The position numbers and the translations under genes are program-made. DNA of 64,000 nt from Cordilura impudica (Eukaryota > Arthropoda > Insecta > Diptera > Scathophagidae): contig OY821518.1 in NCBI GenBank assembly GCA_963682025.1, positions 148,669,442 through 148,733,441 of the forward strand. The letters run 5' to 3'. Shown here piece after piece: positions 1-10,732 of this stretch. Each line of letters begins with the position of its first letter. The stretch's first letter is position 1. A model generated the notes under the pieces. It saw only the letters and a list, made by a program, of their open reading frames with translations, made no database searches and was not told where the DNA came from.

Positions 1-396
1 CAGCAAAAAATATTGGAATTTCCAGAATTTTCATTGAAGTCAATTGATACTGTGGTAGAAGAAGACGAAGAAGTGAGTTTTCGAACTAAGTTTTTAAATT
101 CCCTTGATTTTCCAGGTCGCGCACCACATATTTACTCTTAAAAGTTGGATCACCAATCCTACATAAATGCGAAACATAAATGTGAGATTATAAACTAATT
201 AATACGCGTTTAAATTTTTAATAAAGTTTTATTTAAAGGCATTAAAATCTAAATTAAGAATTAAAGTGTAAATTAATAAAGGATTTGATAAAAGTAAAGT
301 TTACTGCGACTTACTAGCGAGCACACGAGTTAATACCGTGACGACTTCGAATCAACTATCTATCCAAAAAAAAAAAACAGTGCTATCTCAAACACC
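1..396. other. Left-edge non-coding DNA, possible 3' LTR remnant
   Basis: No reading frame of interest. It lies immediately downstream (in the minus-strand sense) of the integrase end of the adjoining Ty3/gypsy-like element, where a 3' LTR would be expected. I could not find a second copy at the other end of the element, a clear polypurine tract or TG..CA-type ends, so the LTR reading is positional inference only. Confidence 0.25.
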
Positions 397-1380
397 TCAA
401 AACCAATATGCCGCTACAGTGTTACATCGTTTGTATGACCAATCGATAATACGTTTACACAACAAGTCTTCGTTGTCTGTCACGTACCTCCACAGCTTCA
501 TCTTGTCATTGCTGGTCATGGCTTTGTGCGGGCCGTCAAAATCTGCTGCTTTTTCGACGTCATACCGTCCGTTGCGCTTAACTTTGCTCACCCCATATGG
601 TCCCAAATACTCACTGGCCAACTTCTTTCCAGCTACAAATTTTATCCGCTTTATTGCTACCAGATCATTCAGTTCATAGTCAATTTCTTCTTTGCGACGT
701 TTGTTGTAATTTGTCGTGTACATGACTTGCGCTTTTTCTATCTGCATCTTGGCATCTTGTCGGTTCTGTTGTCGATTTTCTTCAAAAGCTGACACCCATT
801 CTTCTTGCAATATGTCGAGCACTTCGCTACCGCTATTCAGTTTAATCTTGACGCTAAACATGGGTTCGAACGGTGGTCGTTTTGTCGAACTATGCACTGT
901 TGAATTAATCGCCTTTTGCACTTGACTAACGTGCTTATACCACTTCGATGAGTCGTCTGCTGACAGCTTCGATAACACCGACAGGATAACTCTATTGGCT
1001 CTTTCGATTTGGCGGTTGCCCCCTTGGAACGCCCGTAGTTGTTAAAACGTGGTTGATGCCGTATTCATGGCAAAAATCAGCAAAAGCTTTGACGTGAATG
1101 CTGTACCTCGGTTACTAACGAATCGATGTGGATATCCAAAATTGTTAGACCACAACGCCATCCCACTAATGACATTTTCGGCTGAAGTAGTTTTTATCGG
1201 AAATAGCCATACGAATGTCGTAAAGCCGTCGATGGCAGAAAAGATGCACTTATACTTTTTGCAGTTGAATCCATCGGTCCGATATGATCAACGTGCAACG
1301 TCTGCAGTGGCTGATCACCTTTGTCTATGCTACGTAGTTCGCCTTCTTTCTTACCACTTTTCTTGGTGGCATGATACATT
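397..1380 (-). pseudogene. Integrase catalytic core and C-terminal domain (broken)
   Basis: Three minus-strand segments carry the integrase. The 1194-1379 segment has the first catalytic aspartate in a LHVDHIGP motif. Around 1080-1110 the frame reads VSNRGTAF where functional relatives have SDRG, so the second catalytic aspartate appears replaced by asparagine. The glutamate motif is visible as QIERANR near 1000. The longest open segment (397-978) then gives the C-terminal domain, with YNKRRKEE, a D-L-V-A-I-K strand and an LGPYGV motif typical of Ty3/gypsy integrases. At least one frameshift and one stop separate the catalytic D and E regions, so no functional enzyme can be made from this copy. 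Reading directions and motif order agree with the upstream RNase H fragment. Confidence 0.82.
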
Positions 1381-2137
1381 TTACGCAGTTCTTTATGCGG
1401 AATAAATATGTTTGTTGGATGGAGTGTATCGTTTTTTGAGCTGCAAAGTGACCAACTTCATGCGCCTCACGGATGATTTCGGTTTCCATCGCTCTTGGCA
1501 CTACTAGTAAATCGTTGCCAACTAGATTTTTGTATACAAAGTCGCCTTTAATTTTGTAATTTTTGTACGCCGTCGTTTTTAATATCTCAGCTACTGCCAT
1601 TAGGTGGTCATCTTGTTTCTGCAACTTTCTTATACGCGCTGTCATTTCGCAATTGATAATTAAAACTTCCGGATATCTGCTCAAAAAGTCTGCATATTTC
1701 ATTGCGACGCCATTTCGATTAACTATTTCGTAATCATATTCTTGCATGTAAAAGATCCATTGTGTTACTGCGCGTGGAACCTCTTTTTTTTGCTGTTGTT
1801 TGTTTAAAAGCTTAACGGTCTATCTATCTAAATTTTTTCATCGCCAAAAATGCCGCCTTTACCTCTAAGATATAACTTCGTTTCCGCTTCAGAAGTCTTT
1901 TTGCTCCAAAAATGTACAGGGTGGAGACTATCGCCTACTTGCTGCAATAGTACAGCCGTACTGAGATGCGTCCGAGTGCAATTTAGTCTTTGCGTTACGG
2001 TTGTAAAGCTGAAGTACAGGTTTTTTTTACATAACAGTAATTTTAATTGCTGCACAGCTTTCACCAGTTCTGCATTCATTGAAAATTCGACATCTTTCTT
2101 TAACAGCTGCGTTAGCGGTCGATCTATACATACATAG
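1325..2137 (-). pseudogene. RNase H end and integrase zinc-binding region (broken)
   Basis: The 1325-1747 segment begins with QEYDYEIV followed by ADFLSRYPEV, the usual end of RNase H in Ty3/gypsy elements. It continues into the HHCC zinc-binding region, with H-E-V-G-H-F, H-S-I-Q-Q-T-Y and a C-x2-C pair (CVKC). The 1828-2079 segment holds the RNase H core, ending in a recognisable WSKKTSEAETKLY block; this corresponds to the FxSRxLxxAExxYxxxExE block of relatives. A stop near 1825 and low-complexity T runs interrupt it. It sits between RT and integrase, as expected for the element. Confidence 0.75.
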
Positions 2138-2149
2138 ATCGAAAATAGC

Positions 2150-2730
2150 CAGTCAATCCGAGAAAAGATTGTACCGCTTTTAGGCTTTTAGGTATCGGGA
2201 GCTTTTGTATCGCTTTTTTTTTACACCAATTTCACCGTAAAGTTTTCGACTGCATGACCCAAGAAGTCAATTCTTTTTAAAAAGGAACTTTTTTTTCACT
2301 GATGATCAACCCGTATTCTGATGCCAACGTTCACATTTTTTGTAATTTATCGATGCCTTATATATTTTCGTTTATCAGTTCTTGAAAGATGCACGTTACA
2401 AATCGTATAAACGCTGCTGGCGAATTACAAAAGCCAAAGGGTGCACGATTAAATTCATAAACGCCACTATTAACCATAAACGCTGTAAACTTCTTAATGC
2501 TTTCTTCAAGAGGTACATGAAAGAAACCGTTTTCTAAGTCCATAATCGTGAAATATTTCGCCTCTTGCGGTTTTTCTAACACCTCGTCGATTAATGGCAC
2601 AGGAAAAGCATCTTTGAGTACCATTGATTTCAATTTTCGGAAATCAACACAAACACGGTTAGACCCAACTTTCTTTTCAGCAACCACTACACGACTTGCG
2701 TAGTCAGACGTAGTTTTGCGTATGATCTCT
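2150..2730 (-). pseudogene. Reverse transcriptase of the gypsy-like element (broken, catalytic box missing)
   Basis: The fragment reads R-V-C-V-D-F-R-K-L, then DAFPVPLIDEVL, FTIMDLENGFFHVPL and FNRAPFGFCNSPAAF. These are RT motifs 1, 2, A and B of Ty3/gypsy elements, including the catalytic aspartate of motif A. After FQELINENI the next family-like text is GIDKLQKM followed by LASEYGLIISEKK, which belongs downstream of motif C. The YxDD box that should lie between them is absent, so about 15 codons appear deleted. Frameshifts follow in the thumb/connection part (2150-2350). It is flanked by protease upstream and RNase H downstream. Confidence 0.82.
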
Positions 2731-2738
2731 TTTTGCAG

Positions 2739-3392
2739 CTATTCTTGTTCTTGTTCTTCCACAGCTGCTTGTTGATGTACTGGCAATCTATTCGGTGATT
2801 GTCGAAATTGAATCGCATTGTCTACTGTTATTTTTAATTGAACGGGACACTTGAGCTCTGCTTGTTGATCGTCGTATTCTGCAATTATGTTCTCAAGGCG
2901 CGTTTTCATTTGCACTGCCACTGCACCAAAGTCTATTTCGTTTTCGGAAATTTGATATACGTTTGCAAATTGTTCATTTTCAATTTCTATTATGCGCATG
3001 AACTTATAGTCTTTTTCCTTATATGTGTATTCAAATTTGCCCAAGAAATCATTACCGATTACGCCCGAATGTTTTAACACGTTATTATCGACCGCTACGA
3101 ATTTTTGATCGACTTCTAGTTCATGAATTACCACTTTTGCAACAAACGAGCCTCGTGTTTTCACCGGCTTGTTTCCAAGTCCTTATAACATCGTAAAATT
3201 ATTGTCAACATATACGTTTTTTAGGCATTTTTCCAAAACATATTTTTGCACAATGCACACATCCGACCCTGTATCAACGAAAGCAATCACATTTTCATTA
3301 TTTATCGATATGTCTTCCAAACATTTTTCTTGCTTGACAATGTTTACTTGTTTATTGTTTTCGTTACAATTTTTTGCAATATGCCCATGCAA
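2739..3392 (-). pseudogene. Aspartic protease region of the gypsy-like element
   Basis: The 3183-3392 segment runs from the zinc knuckle into AFVDTGSDVCIV, a retroviral-type aspartic protease active site (D-T-G). After a stop near 3180, the 2739-3164 segment continues with SGVIGNDFLGKFEYTY, matching the flap/second-half G-x-D-(F/L)-L motif that precedes RT in Ty3/gypsy polyproteins. It then carries a linker toward the RT start. One in-frame break separates the two halves; otherwise the reading is coherent. Confidence 0.75.
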
Positions 3393-4440
3393 ATTACATT
3401 TGAAACACTTTACATCTGATTTGCATTGCGTTTTGTTATGATCAGTCGTGCCACAATTAAAACAATGGGTTTTTTCATTCTTGCATCTTCGTTTGTTTTG
3501 TTTTCATTCTTATTATTTGCACTTTTGTTATTGTTCCACTTTTCGTTTTTGTTATTTTTCTCACTGTTCTTCACCGCTTCGAAAATATCATATTTTTCTT
3601 TGAGTTCTTTTAGTCTTGTAGCTTCATAAAACGAATATTTAATTTCTTTTTCACTTTTAAGCCATCAACTTCATAACGAGTAATTGATCTTTCGTCAACA
3701 TTTCCCATAGCCGTAAATTTCTTCATTTGTAAGACGTACTCGTGAAATGTTTCACTGTCTTTTTTGGTGCGTTCACTTAATTTTTTATGTAATTCGGCGC
3801 TATTTTTCGGACCATAATTTCACCGGAAGGCTAAGTGAGTCAAATGACACCGGCGGACTTTGTTGTTGATCTAGCTTCAACGTTAACAATCGTAAAACAT
3901 TAGTTAAATCGTCACCGTTTATTATTTGTGTTTTTGTTGTTCTGTTGACATATTTCCGTCGTCATTACCCATTTTTGCATTTTTCGTTTCTACAGTCTTT
4001 CCGTCTTTCTTTGCGTTTATTTTTCTTTCAACTTTTCTGATCTTTTCTACTTTGCTTTCAACTTTTTATGTTCGTGGAAAGTGGTTATATCAACTGAATT
4101 TGAAACACTATCAACTTTGTTATGTTCTTGTTCAACTTTTTTCAACTGTTCACAACTTTTTTCTTGTGTTGCTGTTTGCTTCAACTGTTCAAAATTTTTT
4201 TCCGACTGTCCAACTTCGATTTCTTTTCTACTTTTTTGTGTTTCTCTTTGCAACTTCTCTTTGTGGTTGTTTTTACAAGCAAAACTCTGATCAGATTTGG
4301 TGCTTTAACACGAATCGTATGCGTCTTCTTTTTCTTCCCCTTCTGACGAACGTCGTTTTCTAACGCGGTTTTTGTATCGTATACTCCTTGCACCTTGTTG
4401 ATTTGTGTGTGTTTCACGTTGCATCACTTATGTGAACTTG
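3365..4440 (-). pseudogene. Gag-like region with two CCHC zinc knuckles (broken)
   Basis: In one frame the minus strand gives CFNCGTTDHNKTQC and then CFKCNLHGHIAKNC at about 3365-3465, two tandem C-x2-C-x4-H-x4-C knuckles that bind retroelement RNA. Upstream (3470-4420) is a very K/E/Q-rich, coiled-coil-like coding remnant with several stops; its most open pieces are 4047-4253 and 4181-4417. Plus-strand frames here are F/L-rich shadows of the purine-rich coding strand. The start of gag lies close to the junction with the LINE at about 4478. Confidence 0.7.
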
Positions 4441-4477
4441 CAAATTCTTTTGCATTTTTGAATTTTTTATAGTTAAG

Positions 4478-5424
4478 TCCGTATAGGCTTCAAAATTGTT
4501 TTGTAAAGCACAATTTTATTTTCCAAACTCAATTCTGATTTTCGACCAAGAAGCCAGTACATTTTTTCAATTTGTTGGCAACTTGAATTCCTTTGGCTTT
4601 CACATGATCCTTCTATGTTAACTTTCTGTCTAAACACATGCCCAAATATTTTACACTACTTTTTTGTGGAATTTGTGTACCATTAGAATTTATTTTTGGA
4701 CAATCGCCTCGTCTTAGAGTAAACGTTACATTTGTAAATTTTTGCTAATTTACTTTGATATTCCATTAGTCAGCCATATTTGTAAGTTATCTATTTCATG
4801 TTGAATTAAATTTGATGTATCAGTTGCTGAATTGTTAGAGGATATAAATGCTGTATCGTGCGCGTAAGTTGCAATGGTTATCCCATCAACACAAGCCATG
4901 TCAGAGGTAAAAATAGTATATAAGACTGGCCCCTAAGAACAAGGTAAAATGGAGCTGGAAGATAATTTTTCAGTCTATACAGCAATCCCGCGTTCCAAAC
5001 ACGATCAAAAGCCTGCTTTATATATAAAAATATAGCTGAGCAGTATTTTTTGTTTTCTAATGCATTAGTAATTATGTTGACTATTCTATGGCATTGCTCG
5101 GGGTTCCGTGTTTACGACGGAAGCCAAACTGATACTCTGGGATGATTTTTTTTTTTCTAGAATTGAAAGCAATCTCCGAAGAAAAATCTTCTCGAAAATT
5201 TTTTAAAATATAGCCAGTACACTTATTGGCCTATAAGAGCTAACTTTGTTTTCTGGTTTGTTCGGTTTAACGATCATTGTAATTTCGGCACACTTCCATT
5301 GAACAGGGAAATGCTGTAATCTGAGGATTGAGTTAAAGATTAATGTCAGGAAAATTACTCCTTTTTTCGGTAGAGACTTTGTAACTAAAGCATCCATTTT
5401 TTCATAGCCAGGTGGTTTAGATAT
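4478..5424 (-). pseudogene. Jockey-type LINE reverse transcriptase, 3' part
   Basis: The minus strand reads KPPGYEKMDALVTKSLP followed by ILRLQHFPVQWKCAEITMI and SYRPISVL, the start of a Jockey-clade RT. Further down, frames show KQAFDRVWN (motif A region), HDTAFISS (after the F/YADD box) and a thumb with KYLGM-like, KKMYWLLGRKS and YKTILKPI motifs. It stops abruptly at about 4478, where the gypsy-like gag begins, so the 3' end and tail are missing. Multiple stops make it a pseudogene. Its 5' continuation lies beyond the tandem-repeat element, at 6230-6560. Confidence 0.8.
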
Positions 5425-5426
5425 GT

Positions 5427-6240
5427 ATATTAAACTCATTCGTTTAACTCGTACTCTCTGTCTGTCTGTCGTGGGGCAACTCCATTCCCCTCTATCCAAT
5501 CGATCTGAAACTTGGCCCATAGTCTTGTTGTGACTACAGATTAATTTTGGGGTAGTCGCGCACAGTCACGCATAGTCACGCATAGTCACGCACAATCACG
5601 GAGTCATCTAAATGTCATTTCCCCTCATCCGATCGATCTAAAACTTGGTCCATACACTTGCTGTGAAAAAAGATTAACCTTGACTTAGTCAAGCACAGTC
5701 AGGCACAGTCACAGAGAGATTTAAAACGGATTTTCCCTCATCCAATCAATATGAAACTTGGTCGATATACCTGCTGTAAAGAAAGATTAACTTCGACATA
5801 GACACGCACAGTCACGGAGGGATTAAAACCTCACTTTCCCTTATCCGGTCGATTTGAAACTTTGTCCGTAGACTTGTTGTGGGCAAATATTAATTTTAAG
5901 GTAGTCACAAACAGTCACGCATAGTCACGCACAGTCACGGAGTGATTTAAACCCCATTTCCCCTCAGCCGATCGATCTGAAACTATGTCCATAGACTTTT
6001 TGTCACCAAATATTAACTTAAAGATAGTCCCGCATAGTCACTCCCAGTCACGGAGTGAATTAGACCCCATTTCCCCTCATCCAATCAATCTGAAACTTGG
6101 TCCATAGACTTGTTGTGACCAAAGATTAATTTTAAAATAGTCATGCAAAGTCACGCACAGTCACGGGCAGATTCAAAACTCTTATGCATAAGAAAAGAAG
6201 GAGATTTAATAAAAACTTTTTTTATGGGTTAGATTATTAA
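5427..6240 (+). mobile_element. Tandem-unit element, copy A (about 6 units of ~117 bp)
   Basis: A head-to-tail array. Each unit contains a stretch like CCTCATCCGATCGATCTGAA, then ACTTGGTCCATAGACTTG, then a run of AGTCACGCAC-type decamers. Unit starts fall near 5480, 5610, 5730, 5835, 5950 and 6070. It is bounded on the left by TTTAACTCGTACTCTCTGTC and on the right by TATGCATAAG followed by GATTTAATAAAAACTTT. Related copies with fewer units occur at 28143-28675 and, inverted, at 21990-22310. It lies inside a Jockey-type LINE whose reading frame continues on both sides. Confidence 0.75.
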
Positions 6241-6565
6241 GCATATTTATTTCAGAACTAACTTCAGTTTGAGTAATGTGAGCAATTGAAAAAAGATCCA
6301 TTTGGCATGCAGAGTCCAGAAATTTATTATATGTGATTCATTTGAATTCAACGAAAAACGTTTGAATCTTTTCTTCAAATGATTTGCAAATGGAATCGCT
6401 TTCTGAATATCTGTTCTACACCAAGAGTCATTAGAATCTTTTATTGGAATAATTCTCTTAGCAGGTCTTTTCAAATATTTTGTTGCTTTCCACAGACTGT
6501 ATTCATTATTCGATGCATTTACAGAAGATATTCTTCAATTTCCTTGTTCTTGCACACAGAAAAAA
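6230..6565 (-). pseudogene. Jockey-type LINE, EN-RT linker fragment
   Basis: The minus strand reads NEYSLWKATKYLKRPAKR, then DSNDSWCRTDIQKAIPFANH and, near 6240-6280, ITQTEVSSEINMLNN. In Jockey-clade ORF2 the block W..TK..K.P...P....G.W...D..KA..FA.HL and the following FT..EV...I..L come directly before KAPGYD. That last motif is found across the tandem-unit element at about 5415 (KPPGYEK). The two pieces are therefore one LINE split by an insertion. Nothing recognisable of the endonuclease lies further right. Confidence 0.72.
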
Positions 6566-6639
6566 GATTGGTTGGAATTCAGTTGCAACTAGAGAAATTT
6601 GTTAAAGTAATGCGAATTTTCACTGTGATTCCTTAATTT

Positions 6640-7230
6640 TTAAAAATACAATAGATATTCTATTATATCTACCGTATAAATATAATTAATTTAAATTTAG
6701 GGTATCTATAACAACAAAATTAGTTCCGTTTACCAATCATATTCTTTATACAAATGTCTAGCCAAATTGCCAAATTTAATTGAAGCAACCTAATAAAACC
6801 AAGATTAACATGTCTTAATCCTAATTATTGGCGACTGTAACTACTAATTCAATTATACCAACATATTTCACACCGAAAATATTTTAACAGATATTGTAAC
6901 AAATAATTGGTTAGAGTACTACCATAAAATTTCTATTAAGAATTATTTTTCGGTTATAACAAAAGAAACACAAATTTGTAATTACATTTGGTATTTCTAA
7001 CCGAAAGAAAATTTTATGAATCAATTGCTGTTGTAAATACCAAAACAGATAAGAATATGATTAACCAGACCAAATTCTTTGATTTATATTGTATCTGTCA
7101 AAAAAATAAATAAAATGTTATAAAGAAAACATTTATATATAACGTGAATATTTAATTTAACAATTCAAAATCAATCGTAACGTGTAAAAAAGTGTCAAAT
7201 TATTAAAAAAATTGATTGTTGAATGGTGTA
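6640..7230. other. AT-rich stretch without identifiable gene
   Basis: No coherent coding sequence, terminal repeat or RNA gene was seen; several weakly related T/A-rich phrases only. Confidence 0.5.
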
Positions 7231-7239
7231 CAAGAATTA

Positions 7240-7690
7240 TGTTATTGTGGAACCTAGAGATGTATTCAGTCCACATAGTATGAATTTTTTCTTGGTATTC
7301 CCGGTCCTTCTGCAAAGCTGGATATGTACAGATACTGAGAACACATTTGAGCAGATTTAAAGGATTTAAAGTTTTCGATTGCCATATTCCAACTAATTAA
7401 TACTTCCATTCGTGATTGTCAGGCTTTTATTGCAGCAGAAACTCATATATGAATAATCACCCACACCTGTATTAACGACACAATTCTTTGTGAGGATGCA
7501 CGTAACCTGAAATCGTGTTTTCTGGTTGTCATCAGGTATGTTTAACCGCAATGTTCCACAAACGAATATAGTCAAGGATCGGACCAGCTCCAAGATAAAT
7601 TCATGATGCTTATCACTGCTGTCATTTTCCGGTTAGAATGTCACAAAAGCAGTCGCTGTTGCAAAGTTGATCAATTGCCCGAGAAGATTA
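7240..7690 (-). pseudogene. Unidentified degenerate coding sequence
   Basis: One minus-strand frame stays amino-acid-like over about 150 codons with only two stops. It includes INFATATAFVTF, then LVRSLTIFVCGTLRLN, DDNQKTRFQVTCIL, GDYSYMSFCCNKSL, then after a stop LNPLNLLKCVLSICTYP and HTMWTEYIS. The composition (few K/N/I runs, Cys and Trp present) differs from the surrounding AT-rich noise, so it probably derives from a protein gene. I do not recognise the family; it could be a transposon gene or a decayed host exon. Confidence 0.3.
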
Positions 7691-7936
7691 TTATTGGCTT
7701 GGGTGAGGTAGACTTTTTATAATGTCGACGTATGACACAGAATTTATAAAAATGCAATTTAAGCCCTAGGCCAAATATTACTCTTCCATATTAGTTCGCT
7801 TTATATAGCACTACTACAAACTTCCTATGCGTTCGAATTGAGTTTGCAACGATTTGACATTAGTATACAAGTAACCAATATAGAATCTTTTTCAGCCATA
7901 GTGTCCACAGTTTCCCTAAATATATAAAATATTGGA

Positions 7937-7980
7937 TGTAGTGTAATGTAATTAAATGTAATGTAATGTAATGTAATGTG
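7937..7980. repeat. (TGTAA)n microsatellite
   Basis: Short tandem run of TGTAA units with one interruption. Confidence 0.8.
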
Positions 7981-8496
7981 TATATCTAATATTATTCGGT
8001 AAATGCCTTTAGGATATATAAGAGACGTTATTTAAAACCAATTTTGAATCCTATATTATATTCACATCCCATATGAAACTGGGTAACAATGTCAATTAAT
8101 AACATTGCCTTATGATTTAACCATTTCTTAACCTAAAATCAAATTATAAATGGACAGAGCTTTAATAATAAATTATTATAATATAAACATTACTACAAAC
8201 TCATTATACCCTAATCGCAAATAGTGTAGGGAATACAACTTATCAGATTTTAAATAAAAGATAATTCATAAGAACTGAGAAATAATTAAAAAGAAGAGAA
8301 GAACCCAAATGTAAATTTTATTCGAATCATTTATATATGTATAATTAATTAATATGCAATAAATAATTTATGTAAATTGTAACATATACATATGTATTTA
8401 TGATGTAAGTGTTTAAACATAGTTTCTTAATAAATAAATTATGTAAATTTAATCACATACATGCGAAGGTGTTTATATTAAAAAAAAAAAAAACAA
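7981..8496. other. AT-rich non-coding DNA
   Basis: No gene or clear repeat boundary recognised. Confidence 0.5.
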
Positions 8497-8562
8497 ATAA
8501 GAGTGTTAAATTCGGCTGGGCCAAATTTTTGATACCCTCCACCTGCATCTTAAACTCAATAT
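8497..8562 (-). mobile_element. INE-like element, 3' terminus only
   Basis: Reads AAACAAATAAGAGTGTTAA, then a TTCGGCTGGGCCAAA hairpin relic, then GATACCCTCCACCTG. This is the inverted form of the 3' end found complete at 18825-18874, 52673-52735 and 59470-59528. No matching 5' end is found nearby, so it is a fragment. Confidence 0.65.
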
Positions 8563-8653
8563 TACAACCAATATTGCGTACGGCTACCACTTTAAAACTG
8601 TTGTCGGTACTGAAATTTTAATTTCGAATACCAATTAATTTTAAAGTTAATTG

Positions 8654-10396
8654 CACAGTAAAAAGTTTTAGATTAATTTTAATACCTAGCCGGTGTGTAT
8701 ATATAACAAATCCAAAAAAGGATTAAATTTACTCCAGTATAGTATTATTATAAAGAGAGACAGTGAGAAAGATTTGATATTTACTCTCTTTTTTAGGGCA
8801 TTAAAATAATACTAATATTTATTACGTTGTATTCTTATTTGGTATTACAATTAAACTACAATATTATATAAATAATACGTAACAAGCATTAATAAAATAA
8901 CCTATTGAATTATTTCTACACCAAACATGGTATTATTTTAAAAATAAAAAAGAATTGGATTAATACCATCCGGAATGGATTGTATTCTTGAATAAGTGTA
9001 ATTTTCAATACCCCACAGGGCTAATATTAACACCCTTTTTGTACAATTTTGGTTCTGAAAATAAATAAAACAAATTTCATTACATTTTCTAATTTTCGTT
9101 TATTTTTATTAAAATTATTTTTAAACTAAACATCGGGTGCTAATAAGTATTCTCTTGAGTTAGTCACAAAATACAAAAAATTTGCCAATGTTATGTCAAA
9201 TTCAATATTGAATACATAAAAAGGCTGAAAATACAGATCGAATACCTACTAAAAATGCCTCATTTGCTACTTCACCTGTAACATTTTTGAATTTCATTTG
9301 ATTCATTTGGTTTTATTTCATCATAGCGAAGCTTAAAATCGAACAAAATCTATAAGGATAAAGATAGTGAAGTAAATAGGAGCTTACTAAACTTTTTTAA
9401 GAATTTATTACCAATGAAAAATCAAACACAATTTGGGGAAGGCCTGTAATAAGTTTACTTCTGCAGTGCAATATTTGATGCGTGCCTTCAATGTTTCCTG
9501 GCAGCTCATTAAATTCAATTTTGCATCGTCCCGATCTTTAAATTTCCGCTCTTTTCCTTCTATATTGAAATTTACCTTGTTTATAACTAAAGCTTTATAG
9601 AAAAATATTTGATTTAGGCTTAAATGGATTTAAAAAGAATATTATGGGCAATTCGGTCCATACCGTTAACATAAAAATAACCCTAATATATTGACAGACA
9701 CAATGTAGATTTTTGTTGCCCTTAGCTTGTACTTACTTGAATTTATTATTCCACTTGGAGTGAACTCCTCACTTTCTGGTTCACAACTTTTGACAATAAA
9801 AAATTGTCCAAAACATTTCACTTTCACATTCATTTTTTCATACTTTTCCTGTGCTCTTTCTTTGTATCAATAAGCTATTTGAATACCATTAAACCACATG
9901 GTTTTAAAATGTATTACCTTAATACCGTAATCGGTATTAATTGTAAGAAAAGAGGGAGTTTTAATTCTTTTCAGGTGTTGTTTCTAAACCAAAGGAAGCA
10001 CGCTCATGTTATTTTATGCGTTTCTTTTACAAACAGATGTTTTCAATACCTTCTTAAGTGTTGTTTTTAAACTTGAAGGAATAAGATTATTATGCGAGAG
10101 AATTTTAATGCTTTTGAGGCATTACAATAAAACTTAAAGTAATAAAATGAAGAGAGACTTACTTCTTATGCCATTTTCGGTATTACATGTAAACGACCAG
10201 GAATTGTTTTTTTAAATGGAAAAATTAAATTAAAGTTTTGGTGTTATTTTTATTCCAAGTAATCATTAAAAAAATCGCAAAATTTTTTTTTTTGGTGTTA
10301 CGTATAAACTATTTCGGTATTAATTTTAAATTTAATTCCAAAATAGTCTACAATGAAAACCGTTAAGTTTTAAAATTAAACCAAAATTTTACTGTG
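8654..10396. mobile_element. Candidate 1.7-kb element with diverged terminal inverted repeats
   Basis: The left end CACAGTAAAAAGTTTTAG matches, inverted, the right end that closes with AAAATTTTACTGTG; the match continues with gaps for about 40 bases at roughly 75-80%. The interior has many TAATACC/GGTATTA words in both orientations and no open reading frame longer than ~90 codons. No target-site duplication is convincing. It is probably a non-autonomous DNA element; the superfamily is unknown. Confidence 0.45.
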
Positions 10397-10732
10397 TGCG
10401 TTTTTTGTTGGCCAGTTTCTATTATAATTTCCTTGTTATAAAAACAATGATCGTGTCTTCTATAGAAAGAATTAGTTACTATTTGAAAAATGGCATTGTT
10501 TTTCTTTTACTAGAGTAGAAAACCCCTAATGAAATTCATTATATAACACAGCCAGCATTATAACACCCAAAGTTTGATCCCTATAAGAAAGTTTTGCGAT
10601 AATTCATGATAATTCAAAAGAAAAAAATCAACTGATTCTTGGGTAAAAATTTCGAGATATTAATATCAAAAAAAGCGAATTTAATATATTTTTATCTGAA
10701 TTAGCTAGTAATTTTAAATTTTTAACTTTTAA
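10397..10732. other. AT-rich non-coding DNA
   Basis: Nothing recognised. Confidence 0.5.

Larger units (their letters stand above)
397..4475 (-). mobile_element. Degenerate Ty3/gypsy-type retroelement, gag to integrase
   Basis: On the minus strand the order is K/E-rich gag, two CCHC zinc knuckles, aspartic protease, reverse transcriptase, RNase H, integrase zinc-binding region, catalytic core and C-terminal domain. Protease-RT-RNase H-integrase is the Ty3/gypsy order (Copia has integrase before RT). Every domain is broken by stops or frameshifts, and no env-like frame is seen. No 5' LTR is present: the gag start abuts a Jockey-type LINE near 4478. This is a dead insertion, not an active element. 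The clade within Ty3/gypsy is not assigned. Confidence 0.85.

Noticed and set aside
338..925. Plus-strand frames over the integrase region
   Set aside because: Antisense shadows of the integrase C-terminal domain.
5460..6200. Repeat array considered as CRISPR
   Set aside because: Units are contiguous ~117-bp tandem copies without distinct spacers, in eukaryotic DNA.
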